Shown here piece by piece: positions 1 through 6,465 of a DNA stretch of 43,928 bases. The notes beneath the pieces are model-generated. The model saw only the letters and a list, made by a program, of their open reading frames with translations, made no database searches and was not told the origin of the DNA. Source of the DNA: CAYLPJ01 sp964385465. GTDB lineage: Bacteria > Planctomycetota > Phycisphaerae > SM23-33. The position numbers were made by a program, and so were the translations under genes. The DNA is taken from positions 1-43,928 of the forward strand of contig CAYLPJ010000058.1 of assembly GCA_964385465.1 (NCBI GenBank). The letters run 5' to 3'. The first letter of the stretch is position 1; each line of letters starts with the position of its first letter.

Positions 1-41
1 ACTGGAAACTCCAGCGTGCCGCCTGACTGCCGCCACGATTT

Positions 42-187
42 TGTGTCGGACACACACGGGGACACACAACCTATTTCCTGTTGACTGGGCGTTTGGGTCG
101 GCTTAGACTCCGGGGAAACACGGGAAACACGGGGACACACAACCTATTTCCTGTTGACTGGGCGTTTGGGTCGGCTTAGACTCCGGG
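42..187. repeat. Direct repeats carrying the transposase left-end sequence
   Basis: A 60-bp unit (55-114 and 128-187) is present twice with a 73-bp period, ending just before the transposase start codon. Each unit opens with the 16-mer GGGACACACAACCTAT (59-74 and 132-147), which recurs inverted at the other end of the gene (860-875). A short palindrome, TGTGTC-G-GACACA, lies at 42-54. I infer these are the left-end recognition sequences of the Y1 element, duplicated once. Confidence 0.75.
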
Positions 188-188
188 A

Positions 189-863
189 ATGGGACGGATT
201 GCGCGAGTGGTGGTTCCGAATCGGCCGCACCATGTGACCCAGCGGGGCAACCGGCGGATGCAGACCTTCTTCTGCGACGACGATTACCGCGCGTATCTCG
301 CTCTGCTTATCGAAGCCTCCGGCCAGTGCGACGTGCGGATCTGGGCGTACTGCCTGATGCCCAACCACGTCCACCTGATCCTCGTCCCGCGAGCGTCCGA
401 CGGGCTTGCCACGGCCGTGGCGCAGGTCCATCAGCGGTACACGCGTCGGGTGAACTTCCGCGAGGGCTGGCGCGGCTACCTGTGGCAGGGCCGCTTCGCA
501 TCCTTCGTCATGGGCGATGATTACGTATTGTCGGCGGCGGCATACATCGAGCGGAACCCCGTCAAGGCCGGCCTGGTGGAACGGGCGGAAGACTGGCCGT
601 GGTCCAGCGCCGCGGCCCACGCGGCCGGTCGGGGCGACCCGGTGGCCGAGGGCGACTGGCTGGCCGATCGCACGGCCGGGTGGGTATGCACGTGGGGCGA
701 GTTCCTGGCCCGGTCGGACGGCGACGCGGCCGAGCAATTCCGCCGCCACGAGTCCACCGGCCGCCCTCTGGGCGACAAGGGCTTCCTGGAACGCATCGGC
801 GCGATCCTCGGCCGCGACCTCGTCCCCAAAAGGCCCGGCCGCAAGCCAAAGGCGGAGAAATAG
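189..863 (+). CDS. REP-associated tyrosine transposase (Y1/HUH family)
   Basis: 224 aa. This is a Y1-type single-strand DNA transposase of the REP-associated (RAYT/TnpA_REP) group, enzymes that nick and rejoin DNA at short hairpin ends through a catalytic tyrosine. The N-terminal segment VPNRPHHVTQRGNRR and the HUH motif in MPNHVHLIL (about residues 57-65) are diagnostic. The downstream IERNPVKAGLV and WPWSSAAAH segments are also typical. The likely catalytic Tyr is in the region around YTRRVN or AAAYIERNP. The protein ends in a basic tail, VPKRPGRKPKAEK. The start at 189 follows directly on the left-end direct repeat, and no good ribosome site is visible. The stop codon lies inside the inverted right-end repeat, so gene and element end coincide. 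It looks intact and possibly active. Confidence 0.93.
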   Translation: MGRIARVVVPNRPHHVTQRGNRRMQTFFCDDDYRAYLALLIEASGQCDVRIWAYCLMPNHVHLILVPRASDGLATAVAQVHQRYTRRVNFREGWRGYLWQGRFASFVMGDDYVLSAAAYIERNPVKAGLVERAEDWPWSSAAAHAAGRGDPVAEGDWLADRTAGWVCTWGEFLARSDGDAAEQFRRHESTGRPLGDKGFLERIGAILGRDLVPKRPGRKPKAEK

Positions 864-881
864 GTTGTGTGTCCCCCGATA
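857..881. repeat. Transposase right-end inverted repeat
   Basis: ATAGGTTGTGTGTCCC at 860-875 is the exact reverse complement of the left-end 16-mer at 59-74 and 132-147. It overlaps the TAG stop codon (861-863) of the transposase. It marks the right boundary of the element. Confidence 0.75.
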
Positions 882-1177
882 TCGCACGGCCAGCGGCGGG
901 GCCTCCCAGTTCCTGTGCGGAGAGTTTGCGCACGTGCATGGGGTCTACGACCGCGCGGGGCCCAACCACATCTCGCGATAACGACGCGGCCGGTACTGTC
1001 TTCGGCTTGAGGGAAGAGCCTCGACGCCCCGGACCGTATATTTCGCGGCTCAATACCCAGCCCGCACGCGCCTCTGCCCACGCTTCCAATGCGTCGTTAC
1101 CAACGCACCGACAAGGCCCGAGGCCGGTTCGGGTCGCTACTGCCTTACCGTACGGCTCTTCCATCCGCGACTCTCCG
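882..1177. other. Gene-free stretch downstream of two convergent genes
   Basis: About 300 bp between the transposase right end and the stop codon of the minus-strand PEP-CTERM gene. I see no convincing coding frame, RNA gene or hairpin followed by a T run. Overlapping open frames here are GC-rich and lack recognisable sequence. Confidence 0.5.
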
Positions 1178-3544
1178 TCAGTTACTGGCGCATCTCCCCT
1201 GATATCTCGGCCCGGCCCGGGGCGCGGGGGGTTTCCGTTGCGCCGGTCGCGGCCCTGACGGTCGGCGTCCGCGGTGCAGCAGGGCGAGGGCGCCGACGCA
1301 CAGCAGCGACAGGGCCAGCGGCTCGGGGACGCCGATCACCATCGGCGAGAAGTCGGTGGCCTCCACGGTGATCGTGTTGGCGAGCAGGTCCTGGTTCAGC
1401 TTGGGCAACATCTCCCAGATGTTGGCGTCGTTTCGATGGAAGATCTCCAGGCTAGCCTCCGGATAGCCGGGGAACAAACAGGTGTCGTCATAGCAGAACG
1501 TGACGGCCGCCGTCCCGTCGAACTCCCCGTCGAATTCGAGATGCCACATCTGGAGCGGGTCGGAGGCCAGGATGAAGTCCATGGACTGGACCATCTCGGA
1601 CGTCAACTCGTCCAGCGGCGTCGGCTCGTAGTCGGCCGTCAGGGTCCCGCCCTGGGTGACCTGGTCGAACTCGAACTCGAGCCCGCCGGTCTCTCCCGCG
1701 CCGCCCCCGACCTCCGCCGACTGGTGCTCGCCGGGCTCGACCACTTCCATGCCGATCACCTCGATCAGGTACTCCGTGTCCGTCCGGATGGTCTTCCAGC
1801 CCAGCCCGGATGGAAGCGGGGGCAGCTCGGTCGAGCCGAAGTCCCCGCTGAGCCCGCCGGCGGCATGGACCAGCCTCACTTGCGCGTCGCGGTCGGGAAC
1901 GTAGGCGTGCACGTTCACGTCGAGGGTCCCGCCCAGGTGGGCGGGGCCCAAGGTGCAGATCTCCTCCCGGTCGGTGAACGCATAGGGGCCGAACAGGTCG
2001 AGAGTCACCCGCGCCGCCGAGCCCAAGGTCACGTCACAGTGCCCCAGCGACATCATTCTTCCAAAGGAGTAGCTGACCTCCTCGGGCGAGAGGCCGGCCT
2101 CGAACATCAGGGCGCCCTCACCCGTCACGCCGTGGCCGAAGAAGTCCCCCTCGAACGTCGCGGTCGACCCGGCCCCGACGTGGAACTCGTGGTCTTCGCC
2201 CGGCCATTGTTCGGCCGGGTCGGCCCGGTTCTCGATGTGCCCCCGGAAGACCGCGTCGGCGTTGTTGTAGACGGAGACCCGCCCGGTCGAACCGTTGTAG
2301 AGCGTGTGTCCGTTGGTGCTGGCCTTGAACTCCGTCGTGGTGCCGGGCCGGCCTTCGATCAGGACCCGCCCGCCATATGTGTAAATGCGTCCGGCGTGCC
2401 GGCCGGAGTGGATCGTCGAGTCGCCGACGACCCTCAGCGTGCTGTCGGACCAGTAGTTCATGGAGCCGTTGGCGTTCAGCGTCGAGTTCTCGATGACGAC
2501 GTTGCCGGTGCCCCCGCTGGGGATCGACGACGGGCCGCTGAACCGACCCCCGACCATGAAGTGGTTCCAGCAGTCGAAGGTGGAGTCGGTGACGGTCAGG
2601 TCGCCGTGCCCGCCGTCATGGCCGAAGAAGACGGGCATCTTGGCCAGGACGTACGAGCCGTTCTCGACCACTAGGTGTCCCGTGGCCGGGCTCTCCCAGC
2701 CGATGTGCAGGGCGCCGTTGGAGGTGGCTTCGGCGCCGTCGCGGACCGTCATCGAGCCGGCGCCGTAATCGCCCACGACCAGCGTCCCGACCGAGTTGAG
2801 CGCCCCGGAAACGAACGACGAGCCCGCGCCCTCGACGAGCACGCTGCCGCTGCCGATCGTGTCCGAGCCGATCAGCGTCGAGCGACCCGTCGACGCGCTG
2901 CCGCCGGAACGGACCTTCAGTTCGCCCGAGCCGAGCTGGCCGACGCGAAGGTCGTCGCGGATCGAAAAGGACCCGCCCGAAGAGACGTCCACGCGACTGG
3001 TCTGGCCGGAATACCCGATGTGGCCATGGTAGCTGTGTACCTCCCCGCCGCCCTCGACGAGGAGCTCCGCGGCGCCTGCCGTGTATAGGGCTACGCCCTG
3101 GAGATACGAACCCGAACCCCGTACAAGCACCTCACTGCTGTCTGACATCCAAAGATCGTCGTATGCGGTCAGATCGGCACCGTCGAGGACATCCACCGTT
3201 CCGCCGTCCCGGGCGGACAGACCCCGGATACTCGCCGTGGTGCCCGAGCCGGTAAGCGTGATCGACCCGGTGGCATACGTACCGGAGGCTCCCCCGTATT
3301 CGACGGTGACGTCCCCGCTGGCGGACACCGCCGCGTTGGACACGGTGATCTGGTCATAGGCCGCCGGGTGGCCGTCGGGGTTCCAGTTGTCGGAGTCGAA
3401 CCAGCTGCTTCCGTCTCCCGAGCCGTCCCACGTGCGCGTGGCCGGGGGGTCGGGGAACCCTATCGGCCCCGGACAGCGGGACGTAACCCCCAGGATCGAG
3501 ACCGACGCGACGAGTACGGCCAGACTCCTTGCGCGGGTGTTCAT
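1178..3544 (-). CDS. PEP-CTERM surface protein with T5SS/PEP-CTERM-type repeats
   Basis: 788 aa. I start it at ATG 3544 because AGGAGGG sits about 6 nt upstream and a signal peptide (MNTRARSLAVLVASVSILGV) follows at once; the open frame continues 13 codons further without an RBS. WDGSGDGSSWFDSDNWNPDG near the N-terminus is the usual opening of surface proteins of this type. The middle consists of repeated glycine-rich strands such as LVVGDYGAGSMTVRDGAEA, like the autotransporter/PEP-CTERM-associated repeats expected to form a beta-solenoid. Near the C-terminus VPEPLALSLLCVGALALLHR is a PEP-CTERM sorting signal: PEP motif, hydrophobic helix, then basic residues. Such proteins are exported and processed by an exosortase. 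Unusually, about 27 Pro/Arg-rich residues follow the basic cluster, where these proteins normally end. The ligand or role is unknown. Confidence 0.88.
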   Translation of the reverse strand: MNTRARSLAVLVASVSILGVTSRCPGPIGFPDPPATRTWDGSGDGSSWFDSDNWNPDGHPAAYDQITVSNAAVSASGDVTVEYGGASGTYATGSITLTGSGTTASIRGLSARDGGTVDVLDGADLTAYDDLWMSDSSEVLVRGSGSYLQGVALYTAGAAELLVEGGGEVHSYHGHIGYSGQTSRVDVSSGGSFSIRDDLRVGQLGSGELKVRSGGSASTGRSTLIGSDTIGSGSVLVEGAGSSFVSGALNSVGTLVVGDYGAGSMTVRDGAEATSNGALHIGWESPATGHLVVENGSYVLAKMPVFFGHDGGHGDLTVTDSTFDCWNHFMVGGRFSGPSSIPSGGTGNVVIENSTLNANGSMNYWSDSTLRVVGDSTIHSGRHAGRIYTYGGRVLIEGRPGTTTEFKASTNGHTLYNGSTGRVSVYNNADAVFRGHIENRADPAEQWPGEDHEFHVGAGSTATFEGDFFGHGVTGEGALMFEAGLSPEEVSYSFGRMMSLGHCDVTLGSAARVTLDLFGPYAFTDREEICTLGPAHLGGTLDVNVHAYVPDRDAQVRLVHAAGGLSGDFGSTELPPLPSGLGWKTIRTDTEYLIEVIGMEVVEPGEHQSAEVGGGAGETGGLEFEFDQVTQGGTLTADYEPTPLDELTSEMVQSMDFILASDPLQMWHLEFDGEFDGTAAVTFCYDDTCLFPGYPEASLEIFHRNDANIWEMLPKLNQDLLANTITVEATDFSPMVIGVPEPLALSLLCVGALALLHRGRRPSGPRPAQRKPPAPRAGPRYQGRCASN

Positions 3545-3641
3545 GACAGCCCTCCTTTCGCAACTGGCAGAGATGTTACCCAAACTTTTCCGGATACTCC
3601 TGTCCGGTTACACCACCCGGAGGCTCAGGATTATTGTAGGG

Positions 3642-3687
3642 TATATCGGGGGACACACAACCTATATATCGGGGGACACACAACCTA
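3642..3687. repeat. Two adjacent copies of the transposase terminal repeat
   Basis: TATATCGGGGGACACACAAC followed by CTA occurs at 3642 and again at 3665, back to back with a 23-bp period. Each contains the 16-mer GGGACACACAACCTAT (3650-3665 and 3673-3688) found at both ends of the intact transposase at 189-863. The second copy is also the end of the truncated element that follows. Confidence 0.75.
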
Positions 3688-3842
3688 TTTCTCCGCCTTC
3701 GGGTTGCGGCCGGGGTTCTTGGGGACGAGGTTGCGGGCGAGGATTTCGCCGATGCGTTCCTGGGGAAGTCGGGACGCGCGCTTGGTTCGCCTTGGACGCG
3801 TGGGCTGGTGGTGGGCTGCTGGCGGGCGCAGGGCGCGGGACG
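3665..3842 (-). pseudogene. Truncated transposase 3' end, copy A of a 178-bp tandem pair
   Basis: Read on the minus strand, this unit ends with the terminal repeat and a TAG stop at 3685-3687, preceded by a frame encoding ERIGEILARNLVPKNPGRNP-KAEK. That tail matches the C-terminus of the intact transposase (ERIGAILGRDLVPKRPGRKP-KAEK) at 19 of 24 positions. The HUH core is absent, so this is a remnant or a non-autonomous derivative of a related but not identical element. The unit repeats at 3843-4020 with few differences. Confidence 0.7.
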
Positions 3843-4020
3843 TATATCGGGGGACACACAACCTATTTCTCCGCCTTCGGGTTGCGGCCGGGGTTCTTGG
3901 GGACGAGGTTGCGGGCGAGGATTTCGCCGATGCGTTCCCGGGGAAGTCGGGACGCGCGCTTGGTTCGCCCTGGAGGCGTGGGCTGATGGGGGGTTGCTGG
4001 CGGGCGCAGGGCGGGGGACG
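3843..4020 (-). pseudogene. Truncated transposase 3' end, copy B of a 178-bp tandem pair
   Basis: This unit starts with the same TATATCGGGGGACACACAAC sequence exactly 178 bp after copy A. It carries the same minus-strand tail (stop TAG at 3863-3865, tail RIGEILARNLVPKNPGRNPK). The frame stays open further upstream only because it runs through the antisense of the next gene. Differences from copy A increase towards 4020. No catalytic domain is present. Confidence 0.7.
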
Positions 4021-4092
4021 GGTTCGGGCGGACGGCGCGGGGGTTCGCTTGGCTTGCGGTCGGGGCCCGGGGGCCGTGGGGCTCGGGCGCCG

Positions 4093-5334
4093 CTACCCGG
4101 CGGGCTGCATTACGGGATGGCCGGGGACGCTGTGGGGGCCGCAGCAGCAGGGGTAGTGGCGGCGGTCGAGGCCGAGGGTCTGCTCGAAGTCGTCCCACAT
4201 CTGCGAGGACTCCAGGCAGAGGCTGACCGGGACGTGCGGGTCGGCGCGTCGGATCTCGCCGAGGACGAACTCGTAGATTTCCCGGCGGAGGGCGTGGGGG
4301 ATGGGCCCGTACTTTCGCCCGCGGACGTCGTCCGGGCGGGCGCGCATGCCTTCGAGGAAGCGCGGATCGAGCATGTCGGTATCGAGGATGCGCTCGACGA
4401 TATCGTACTCTGGGAAGCGGCTGAGCGTCTGGATGCTGACGACGTCGGGGCGGACGCTGTCGAAGAGCCGGGCGATCAGGTCGCGGTACTCGTCCCGCCA
4501 GTTTCTCACGGGCACGATCGGCGAGAGGCGGTAGCGGACGGGATAGCCGGCCTGCTGGCACTTCCGCCCGGCCTCGATGCGGCCTTCGTCGGTGGCGGCG
4601 TCGATCTCGATCAGCCGGCTCTGCGTGTGGGCCGAGAGGGACCAGCAGACGATGGTGTGCCCGTTGTGGTCGAGGTCGAGGAGGTGGTCGACGTGGTCGC
4701 TCTTGGTGTAGTGCATCAGCCAGGCGTGCGGCTTTCGGGCGAAGAGGGGAACGAGGATGTCGGAAACGCCGTACTCCGGCTCGAAGGGGAGGATGTCGGA
4801 CTGGTTGTCGTACTTCCACAGGCCCTGGTCGTCGTGGGCGTCGACGGCGGCCTCGACGTGCTCGGCCCATTCCTCGACGTCCAGCATGATGTTGAGGTAG
4901 TCCTCGAGGAAGCAGTAGCTGCACTTGAACAGGCAGCCGCTGATCGAGTGGAGGTCGTGGGCGGACTGGCAGACGATGTTGCCGTTGGTCAACTGGCCGG
5001 GCCCCTCGCGGAATCCGACGGCCCCGAAGCCGAAGAACCGCGAGCCGGCGCGGCGGGGGTGCTCCCGGCGGTAGGCGTCGTATTCGTCGTCGCTCAGCCA
5101 GCGGTGGCGGTTGAAGATGATCGGCGGCGTGCCCGTTTTCCGCGTGCCGCTGTACCGGCGGTTGGCGTCCCACCGCCCGCCGGCGATGAGCTTTTCGAGC
5201 TCGTCGTCGGTGACCTCGTAGACGCGGTCGCAGTCGATGGCGGTCATCATGCGGTCCATGCGGGCGGTGCAGCGGGGGTCGGCGGCCACGCGGTCGCTGA
5301 CGAACACCACCGGCGGCTTCAGGCGGTACATCAT
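4093..5334 (-). CDS. Spore photoproduct lyase-family radical SAM protein
   Basis: 413 aa. The cluster motif GCLFKCSYCFLEDYLNI gives Cys134, Cys138 and Cys141 (CX3CX2C), expected to bind a 4Fe-4S cluster with S-adenosylmethionine. The spacing, the following residues and the LCLESSQMWDDF segment near the C-terminus are typical of the SPL family, whose founding member repairs the UV-induced spore photoproduct in DNA. Many SPL-like proteins occur in bacteria that do not sporulate, and their substrate is unknown. The start at ATG 5334 has AGGAG about 9 nt upstream and overlaps the stop of the IclR gene (ATGA). The C-terminus has a CCCGP cluster just before the end, which could be a further metal or redox site. 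DNA repair is plausible; another radical reaction is also possible. Confidence 0.85.
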   Translation of the reverse strand: MMYRLKPPVVFVSDRVAADPRCTARMDRMMTAIDCDRVYEVTDDELEKLIAGGRWDANRRYSGTRKTGTPPIIFNRHRWLSDDEYDAYRREHPRRAGSRFFGFGAVGFREGPGQLTNGNIVCQSAHDLHSISGCLFKCSYCFLEDYLNIMLDVEEWAEHVEAAVDAHDDQGLWKYDNQSDILPFEPEYGVSDILVPLFARKPHAWLMHYTKSDHVDHLLDLDHNGHTIVCWSLSAHTQSRLIEIDAATDEGRIEAGRKCQQAGYPVRYRLSPIVPVRNWRDEYRDLIARLFDSVRPDVVSIQTLSRFPEYDIVERILDTDMLDPRFLEGMRARPDDVRGRKYGPIPHALRREIYEFVLGEIRRADPHVPVSLCLESSQMWDDFEQTLGLDRRHYPCCCGPHSVPGHPVMQPAG

Positions 5335-6125
5335 GTCGCAAACTCCTTGGTTTCCGTGGGTTGCGGGGGTGCGTCCGACGGGCTGCCCGCGGCGGCCGCG
5401 GCGGCCTCCAGGGCGGCGATGATCGCAGCAAGGTCCGCCTCGTCGGCGGCGAGGGCCAGGCCCAGCGCGCCGCGGGGCTCCCCCCCGGGGGCGAAGACGG
5501 GTACGGCCACGCGGAGGCGCCCGTCCGAGCAGTTCCGCGGGCGGGCCCAGCCGCGGGCGCGGACCTCGGCGAGGAAGGCGTCCAGCTCGGCGGGCGTGGC
5601 CCACGCGCCCGCGGCGTACTCGTCGAAGGGCCAGGCGCGCTGGAAGGCCAGGCGTTCGTCGGCGTCCCGGAACGCCTGGACGACCAATGCCGACGCGGAG
5701 GTGTAGGGTGGCATGACGCGGCCGTCGGGGCGCTGGAGCACGCCGGGCCGCTCGGGGGCGATGCGAAGCGTCGTGCGGACCTCCTGGCCGACCGGTTCGG
5801 CGTAGGTGACCGTGGCCCGGGGGAACTGCCCTGCGAGCCGGCGCAGGGCCGCGATGTGGCGGGCGTCCTCGGCGGCGGCCCGCGACCGCCCGCCGAGCCC
5901 CCCGGCGGCCGGGCCGAGACGGTAGCGCACCGGCGCCGTCGCCCGGGCGACGTACCCCCGATGGCGGAGCGTTCTCAGCAGGTTGTGCACCGTCGGCGGC
6001 TTGAGCCCCAGCACATCCGCCAGCTCGCGGACGCCCATCCCCTCCGGCCTCGCCGCCAGGGCCTCCAGGATATCCAGCCCCCGCGCCAGGGCCCGGACCA
6101 GATTTGTCGGCTTCTTTTGTTCCAT
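5331..6125 (-). CDS. IclR-family transcriptional regulator
   Basis: 264 aa. The N-terminal winged helix-turn-helix (ARGLDILEALAARPEGMGVR through about residue 65, including LKPPTVHNLLRTLRHRGYV) and the C-terminal effector-binding region (PYTSASALVVQAF, RLRVAVPVFAPGGEPRGALG) are typical of IclR. These proteins bind small metabolites and control nearby catabolic genes, and usually themselves. The stop codon overlaps the next start by 4 bp (ATGA), so the radical SAM protein downstream is probably translationally coupled. No clear Shine-Dalgarno sequence precedes ATG 6125. The C-terminal tail is alanine-rich. The effector is unknown. Confidence 0.9.
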   Translation of the reverse strand: MEQKKPTNLVRALARGLDILEALAARPEGMGVRELADVLGLKPPTVHNLLRTLRHRGYVARATAPVRYRLGPAAGGLGGRSRAAAEDARHIAALRRLAGQFPRATVTYAEPVGQEVRTTLRIAPERPGVLQRPDGRVMPPYTSASALVVQAFRDADERLAFQRAWPFDEYAAGAWATPAELDAFLAEVRARGWARPRNCSDGRLRVAVPVFAPGGEPRGALGLALAADEADLAAIIAALEAAAAAAGSPSDAPPQPTETKEFAT

Positions 6126-6147
6126 AGCACTGAACGATAACTCAGCT

Positions 6148-6180
6148 ATTATGAATACCGCGCGGGGCCCGTGCTGTCAA
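6148..6180 (-). promoter_or_regulatory. Candidate promoter of the IclR/radical SAM operon
   Basis: On the minus strand a perfect TTGACA (6180-6175) is followed after 17 bp by TATTCA (6157-6152), or after 21 bp by CATAAT (6153-6148). The AT-rich patch stands out in this GC-rich DNA and lies 25-55 bp upstream of ATG 6125. The -35 match is strong and the -10 match weak. Confidence 0.4.
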
Positions 6181-6225
6181 GTCCCATCCGGCCGATGTGT
6201 CCACCCCTGGATGAGTCCTGTCGCA

Positions 6226-6338
6226 TCTGTCCACCCCCACAGAGGCCGGACACGCGAAAGTAGACGATAAAACATTCTATAATAAGATTTTATGTGAATA
6301 CGCCTCGCCTGTGTCCACTGTCCTGAGGGGTGGACAGA
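6226..6338. mobile_element. MITE-like element with 12-bp terminal inverted repeats
   Basis: TCTGTCCACCCC at 6226-6237 is the exact inverse of GGGGTGGACAGA at 6327-6338. They enclose 113 bp with a conspicuously AT-rich core (about 6264-6300). Another TGTCCACCCC lies at 6198-6207, 30 bp to the left, and TGTCCAC recurs at 6312. There is no coding capacity and no clear target duplication. It could be a non-autonomous element or a regulatory dyad. Confidence 0.45.
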
Positions 6339-6465
6339 GCCGACACACCCGCCCGCCGCCATCGCCTGCCCTGGATTCCCGGACCCCCCATTCGCGAAGT
6401 CGTGGTATACTCGGGCAGTGAACCCGGGACCGGCGAGCCCGGGGGCTCGGATGACGGAGGATGCC

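Larger units (their letters stand above)
3545..4092. other. Intergenic region made mostly of transposase-derived repeats
   Basis: This 548-bp gap holds the upstream region of the PEP-CTERM gene (3545-3641), the two adjacent terminal repeats and the tandem 178-bp remnants (3642-4020). The remaining 70 bp are GC-rich. I see no intact gene. Confidence 0.7.
6126..6465. other. Divergent intergenic region between IclR and a PEP-CTERM gene
   Basis: This 340-bp region holds the candidate IclR promoter, the TGTCCACCCC repeats with an AT-rich core (TATAAT at 6278-6283), and a possible -10 box, TATACT, at 6406-6411 reading towards the gene at 6466. I see no gene within it. Confidence 0.5.

Noticed and set aside
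3642..3866. Repeats considered as a possible CRISPR array
   Set aside because: There are only three units, with unequal spacing (23 and 178 bp), and the repeat is the end of a transposase.
3808..5706. A 632-residue plus-strand open frame over the radical SAM and IclR genes
   Set aside because: It runs antisense to two well-supported genes and begins inside transposase-derived repeats.
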